Assembly: GCA_000827495.1 (NCBI GenBank)
Contig: KN817519.1
Location: 388,462-452,461, forward strand
DNA from: Hypholoma sublateritium FD-334 SS-4
Taxonomy: Eukaryota > Basidiomycota > Agaricomycetes > Agaricales > Strophariaceae
Length of the DNA: 64,000 nt
Reading direction: 5' to 3'
Every line of letters starts with the position of its first letter. Within the stretch, counting starts at the first letter, position 1. A program made the position numbers and the translations under genes. The notes beneath the pieces were generated by a model. The model searched no databases and had not been told where the DNA came from. It saw nothing but the letters and a program-made list of their open reading frames with translations. Of this stretch, positions 59,028-64,000 are shown piece after piece.

Positions 59028-59838
59028 ATGCGGCCTCTGACAGAAGACGAATCAAAAGCGGTTTTCACCAAACTGGCCAACTATGTTGTTTGTCTGCTCA
59101 CTCAAACATGTCGTCAAACTACTCAAAAACTTTACTTCGCAGGGAAAAAACCTAGTGCACCTCATCGACCGTCCAGACGAGCCATATTGCTTCAGGCTGC
59201 ACAGAGACCGCGTCTTCTATGTATCAGAGGCGTCTATGCGTCTAGGTATCTCAGTAGCGCGCCCGAATCTTGTCAGCTTGGGGACATGCTTTGGCAAGTT
59301 CAGTAAAAGTGGCAAGTTCAAGTTGCACATCACTGCTCTCGACTATGTTGCACAATACGCGAAATATAAAGTACGTTTTTGGAACACACTATCTGTCCAT
59401 GTTTTTAACTTTATATTGTTCATAGATCTGGATCAAACCTAACGGAGAGATGCCTTTCTTGTATGGAAACCATGTCGTAAAAGCGCATCTAGGAAGGATT
59501 ACAGAGGATACGCCAGAGCACCAGGGTGTGGTTGTCTTCAGTATGAACGATATCCCTTTAGTGCGTATTATTGGGAGACCATTCTCCTGAATAAAGCTAA
59601 TGATTTTTCAGGGCTTTGGCGTAACCGCTCGGTCAACAGTAGACACACGAAAACTAGATCCTACTGCGATCATCGTTTTCCATCAAGCGTATGTTTTCCT
59701 CTGAGTTAAAGCCAATTACCGACTCACAGGATGTCAATTAGTGATGTTGGTGAATATCTCCGCGACGAGGTGACTATCTCTGTTCTAGCTTTTTGTAAGT
59801 CAATACTGACGAAGTCTGGATAGGATACGCTCTTTTAA
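59028..59838 (+). CDS. NIP7: Nip7, 60S ribosome biogenesis factor
   Basis: PUA-domain protein required for 27S pre-rRNA processing and 60S subunit assembly in the nucleolus. Six exons (59028-59087, 59143-59370, 59426-59560, 59612-59688, 59742-59769, 59824-59838) give 180 residues, the family length. Signature parts: [100 protein letters not shown] and [16 protein letters not shown]. The last two introns were placed to give the invariant HQAD and EDTLF ends. The first donor is the unusual GTTTGT. The gene is intact and directly follows the repeat island. Confidence 0.95.
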
Positions 59839-60083
59839 TCGTTACATTTGATTTGGTTCTTATTTCACAATGCTATGGGACACATTGACGATGCTGAATA
59901 TTGGGCTTAATAACTCTTGTACATTTAGCATTCTTCCGGTCTGAAGTGCTCGACTGTGGTAGATTACAGACTATGCCTTGTGCTGGCCGCATGTGTCGTA
60001 GTGCTGTTGTAGCTTTAGTTACCAAGTTTGGAAATTATGATGCGTTGAACTCTGTCGTGGAACTCCCCAACGGCCCAGTCCCT

Positions 60084-63000
60084 ATGTCTGCCTCCACGAC
60101 CTTCCCTTCGCAAACGTGGCTCTCCCTCAATAACGATGAACTCACGACAGAAACTATCAATGAGTTATTGGTCCCCATCCATGACGACCTGTGGGTTGTT
60201 TCTGCATGCGTCGACCGCATTCTGAACGACACTGCCGTCCAGCACACACTTTTGCTTCTTGGTCTGTCGCGTGCAGAGCGTGTTGTTCAGCGGTGCACCA
60301 GCATAGTTGCACTTGCTTCACCCAAAGCCAATAGTAACACCCTCCTATCCCACTTCCAGAACACTCCTGCGGATGCGCAACTATGCCACTTGCGCACCGT
60401 TCTCCTTCGCCGGCTGGACCGACTCAGCACATATGTGGAAATGGAGAAGGAGTTTCCAAAGGGCACGGAAATGGAAGTCGACGATGTGATAGAGGAGTGG
60501 GAGGATGACCCATGGACAGACACAGGCGCTACATCATCTTCCAAGCCCACACCGCAGACTAAACATACGGAGCCGCCGCCAATCACACTCTCCGACTTTC
60601 TCCAAAACGACCTGCTGTGGTCAGCCTGCCAACTGGCCACCTGGGAAGCGTTCAATGCTCTCCATATTCTTCAGAAAAAGCATAGTGCAGAATTGTGGCC
60701 GGCCCGCCTCAAGATTCAAAGCTGCATCCCTGAACATATCCACCCCACTCAATGTCCCTATTTATTCCCTGCGTTGGATATTACCTCAAGTCGCGAGTCG
60801 ATGTATACCTTGGAAAAATGGAGAGAAGAGCCAGATTTTTCCGAAATGTCCAGCACCCTAGAAGCAATGAAAAACTCTGGCGTCGAGCTACCTGCAATCA
60901 ATGATTCCGACAAGGGTCTTGAATACACTCCTGTAAACGCCTCACTTACAACAGAGGCACTCTCCGCGTGGTACAAGAACCGCGCCGAGTATGTCATCTC
61001 ATCAACAGGCATGATCGACACTGCATTAGCGCTGGTGCAGCATGCCGCTTCTCAGGGCATTCCTTCGTTGGACGAACTGGGCGAAGAATTGAGTTTATTG
61101 TCAAAGTTGGTGTACGAGGCACCTCAAGGGGACGATATGAAAGACGATTGGACCCTTGACCACTGGTATTCAATGGACCCACCGAGTGTCGTTCGCGCCT
61201 ATCTGTCCCATGCTTCTCCGGAATCTCTAGCGCGATGCATCTCGCATCTTGTCATGCCGTATCTCTACGTCTTAGAAGCAAAGGCAGAACGCGCCCAGAA
61301 GCCCGACCCCGCCCTCCCCACACGGATACTATACGATTATGTCCTAACGACCACTCTGGAAAATGTAGCTGCTATTTTCGAGGCCTCAAAGCCTACGCAT
61401 CCAGCCGCTCAGCGAATAATCAACAAGGACGAAGACATGGTGCGCATTGCCCTCGCATCCCTGTATAGCAGTGACAGCCTCGATCAGTGGACTACCATGA
61501 GCAGTATATTCGAGTGTCTACCTGTGTGGGACGTCTCTCAGAATGACGACGAGGACACGGGTGAGGCTGCTGACACGACGGTCAATTCGTTGGGTGCATT
61601 TGTGACGCCAACGACCAATCAGCCACATTGCACAGCAAATGATCTGATGCTTTTCCTGCAACCTCTGCCTTTGCCTTCTCTGTCTCGCTTATTGGATATC
61701 CTCGATGTTCATCTTGAGTCAGGAGAAATTCTGTCACGGTGGAGTGTACCCGCACCGCTTCGATGGTTCCTTCAAAGCAGCGACATCATTAGCGAGCAGC
61801 GTGCTTGGGCGAACAGAATGGCTCGACGAGCGGGTGGTAGCAATGACAGACTAGACGGTATCGACGATTGGGAGTGGCTCTTGGCAGACATGCTGAAGTT
61901 AACTGGGAATGGTGATTCTTCTGCTCGCGGTGCTTTTTCTCTATTGTCGAAGGAAGAAGTCAGTAGCATCTTTCTAAGTGGGTTGCTGAGTACTGGCAGT
62001 GCGTTTGCGTTTCTATTTTCTTTTGGCGTAATTTACTCAATGTTCATTATATCACAGATTTCGAAATTGCGAAGACTATGCTATATGGTCCTCAACGTAA
62101 ACTCAAGCTGAACCCGGAAACCATCGAAGCCGTCTGTTTATCAGCCTCTCATGAACTTTATGACAATGCGAGCTCAGGCAATTATAACACGGGAGACATG
62201 AAGCTCGCATACGAATGGTACGGTATATCAAATCTTTACACCGTGTCTTTACTAAAACACCGTTTAGCCTGGGCGTACCGCGGCCCTCCGAAAAGGTCAC
62301 GCAAGAGAAGGAATTCATCGAAGCCACTTCGCGAATCAGCTCCTTCAACGTGTCTTCAGGCCCCGGCATCGCCATGGCACCTATAGAAATCAGATTGACC
62401 AAGGACCGGCTATCCCTCATATCCCGCGTGCTCTCAAGTACTAGCGACGGATACAAGCACACGCAGGTGATCCTCGATCTCGGGTACAAGCTCGGGTACA
62501 AGAACGACGTCGTCGCCGAGGTCAAAATCCTCGCCATGCTCGCGGACACGGCGCTGCAGGCCGAGGACTTCGCTCGTGCGTACGAGAGCTGCGCGCGCAT
62601 GGTGCAGACGGTGGCCGCGCTGCGCAACACGCGCCCCTCCGCGCGCGACGACGCCGCAGCCGCCGCAGCTGCAGACGTGTGCTGGATCGCGTGCTTCCAG
62701 CTCGGTCGCCAGCCAGAGTTCGCGGACCTGCCGCGCAGGCTTGAGCTCCTCGGTCGCGCGCTCGAGTTCTGCCCGCCGGACCAGATCCACGATGTGCTGA
62801 CCGCGTGGCGCCGCGTGGAGGCGGAGGACATTGCGCAGCGCGAGGCGCGGCTCGGGCACGCGCGGGTGCTCGGAGACCGTGTGGCGGGGGCGGCGCCGCA
62901 CCTCAAGGATCGCGCGGGCGGTGGCGGCGCGCTACCGGGCGGCAATGTCGCGGCATCGCTCCGTGCGCGGCTGAACGACTTCCACATGCCGTCGCCGCCA

Positions 63001-63240
63001 CTGCTGAGCACGCCGGACGCGGCAGCGCTCGCGACGCGCACGTTCAAGAGCGTCGCGGCGAACTTCCCGTTTGGCGTAGGCGGGCAGCGCGGGCGGTCAC
63101 ACACGTCGGACGCGGACGAGCACGGGTCGGCGCGCAGCGAGAGCTCGCGGCGGACGGACGGGCAGGACGTGTCGAGCCAGGCGTCGCGCGCGTTTTCGAA
63201 AGGCATCGGGTGGTTAATTGGGGCAGATGAGGAGTTGTAG
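60084..63240 (+). CDS. SEC39: Sec39/NBAS-domain protein, Dsl1/NRZ tethering complex
   Basis: Subunit of the ER tethering complex for Golgi-to-ER (COPI) vesicles. Start ATG 60084 (MSASTTFPSQTWLSLNNDEL) is preferred; the frame is open upstream to 59901 and an earlier exon cannot be excluded. The Sec39 helical solenoid runs through HDDLWVVSACVDRILNDTAV, FLQNDLLWSACQLATWEAFN, SLLSKLVYEAPQGDDMKDDW and APLRWFLQSSDIISEQRAWA. Introns near 62000-62056 and 62219-62268 join GNFEIAKTMLYG and ECLGVPRPSEKVTQEKEF. The C-terminus has CWIACFQLGRQPEFADLPRR, EFCPPDQIHDVLTAWRRVE and ends SKGIGWLIGADEEL. About 1,000 residues. From about 62460 onward third codon positions become almost all G/C. Confidence 0.86.
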
Positions 63241-63628
63241 TTTACGACACGTGTCTGCTTTACATTAGGTGGCTATTAATCCGGGTTTGAATGAAGGGTG
63301 GGGCGACATGGTCGTGGGCGTTGAACGAATGGAAGAGAAGCCAAGCCTAAGCGGGCTGGCGGCGCGAATAGTAAGAGGCGTCATACAAATCGATGAATAG
63401 GTAGTGCGCTAGAATGGTGATGTCAAATAAAGGCACGGGTATCTGGAGATTGGAAAGAATAGGCAAGTATCAAGGAGTGAGAATCTACAACAACAATATA
63501 GGTGATAAATAAGCCCATTTAGATACTAGAGGGAGACATAAACGAAAGGTCATAAGTAAAGGCAAGAGGCGAGAGGGGAGGTATGTGCCCGGAGTGGAGA
63601 TATTACAATTATACAAAGGAAATGCAGT
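63241..63628. other. intergenic between convergent genes
   Basis: 388 bp of 3' flank, less GC-rich than the coding sequence on both sides. No gene is seen. Confidence 0.5.
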
Positions 63629-64000
63629 CTAGGGCAATGCACTTCCGAAGCGTGAAGAAGTACCCGTGCGCGCACGGGGGCGGTTGACGACGCTGCTGGG
63701 GCCCAGAGAAGCCGCGGGAGGCGGCCTCTTCCCGCGTCCACAGTGAACGCAGAATGCGTCGCCGTTACGGCCGCGCAGAGTCTGCAGCTCCGCCTGCAAG
63801 TCGCGCACGCGGCCCTCGAGCTCCCGGATCTGACGCTGTTCCGCCGACTTCGTGCCCAAGATTTGCTGTGCATGCAGCGCCGCGCCAAGCGCGCCGCCGT
63901 CTACGGCGACGCCGTGCTCGCTGCTTGCACGCACGAGCGGCGACGTCCGCACGCCGGGGCTCGACGACCGCGGCGTGTCGAGTGCGGGCTCCGGCGCGTC
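63629..64000 (-). CDS. C-terminus of a coiled-coil protein, partial
   Basis: The frame is open from the window edge to a stop at 63631-63629, about 123 residues. It has a heptad-like stretch SAEQRQIRELEGRVRDLQAE (then LQTLRG), followed by a short FCVHCGRGKRPP with a CxxC, and a Ser/Pro/Ala-rich end TGTSSRFGSALP. The start and any upstream domain lie outside the window. GC content is high, as in the adjacent end of SEC39. No family was recognised. Confidence 0.6.
   Translation of the reverse strand, partial: DAPEPALDTPRSSSPGVRTSPLVRASSEHGVAVDGGALGAALHAQQILGTKSAEQRQIRELEGRVRDLQAELQTLRGRNGDAFCVHCGRGKRPPPAASLGPSSVVNRPRARTGTSSRFGSALP

Noticed and set aside
58806..59306. 166-codon plus-strand frame over the NIP7 5' part
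   Set aside because: It reads through NIP7 exon 1 in a different frame; the Nip7 protein explains the region.

Overview
The window is nuclear DNA of a filamentous basidiomycete, most likely an Agaricomycete. Genes sit close together on both strands and are cut by many short introns (about 50-85 bp) with GT(or GC)...CTAAC/CTAAT...AG signals. The housekeeping set is eukaryotic: INO80, eL22, Cbf5, Rpc37, Fap7, cyclin H, Swi1, Nip7 and Sec39.

Layout. 1-8926: the 3' part of INO80, then a UBA-bearing DExH RNA helicase. 8909-10162: a D-Ala-D-Ala-ligase-like ATP-grasp enzyme of bacterial type whose 3' end overlaps that of the helicase. 10303-12861: ribosomal protein eL22 and the pseudouridine synthase Cbf5, divergent from a shared ~200 bp promoter. 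13184-14657: a secreted, probably GPI-anchored protein with two cupredoxin domains. 15420-17058: a Fus3/Kss1-type MAP kinase. 17322-19599: a SAP/coiled-coil protein. 19919-22243: a cytochrome-b2-type FMN dehydrogenase. 22758-25403: a LIM protein. 25910-28452: a multipass membrane protein. 28708-29593: a J-domain protein with three apparent GC-AG introns. 30374-34734: two unrecognised genes. 34971-35918: RNA polymerase III subunit Rpc37. 36009-40313: two membrane proteins. 41008-49053: Fap7, cyclin H, a DUF1764 protein, a Swi1-like ARID subunit and a small multipass protein.

49300-58400 is a repeat island. It holds a tyrosine-recombinase (DIRS/Ngaro-like) retrotransposon with a gag-like ORF, an RT-RNase H ORF and a YR ORF. 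The YR ORF is split near its start by a 1,165 bp non-autonomous hAT-type element with an 8 bp target duplication and ~150 bp imperfect terminal inverted repeats. A 514 bp assembly gap, flanked on both sides by the same 18-mer, lies at the 3' end. A GC-rich block between AT-rich palindromic flanks (49796-51897) lies upstream of the gag-like ORF and may be a second insertion.

59028-64000: Nip7, a Sec39/NBAS-like vesicle-tethering protein with a sharp rise in GC in its last third, and the C-terminus of a coiled-coil protein that runs off the window. Several genes serve ribosome production (eL22, Cbf5, Fap7, Nip7, Rpc37) and chromatin or transcription (INO80, Swi1, cyclin H). This looks like ordinary dispersal, not a functional cluster. 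I did not find a clearly new biological system. The strongest leads are the nested transposon structure, the multi-GC-AG J-domain gene and the bacterial-type ligase gene.
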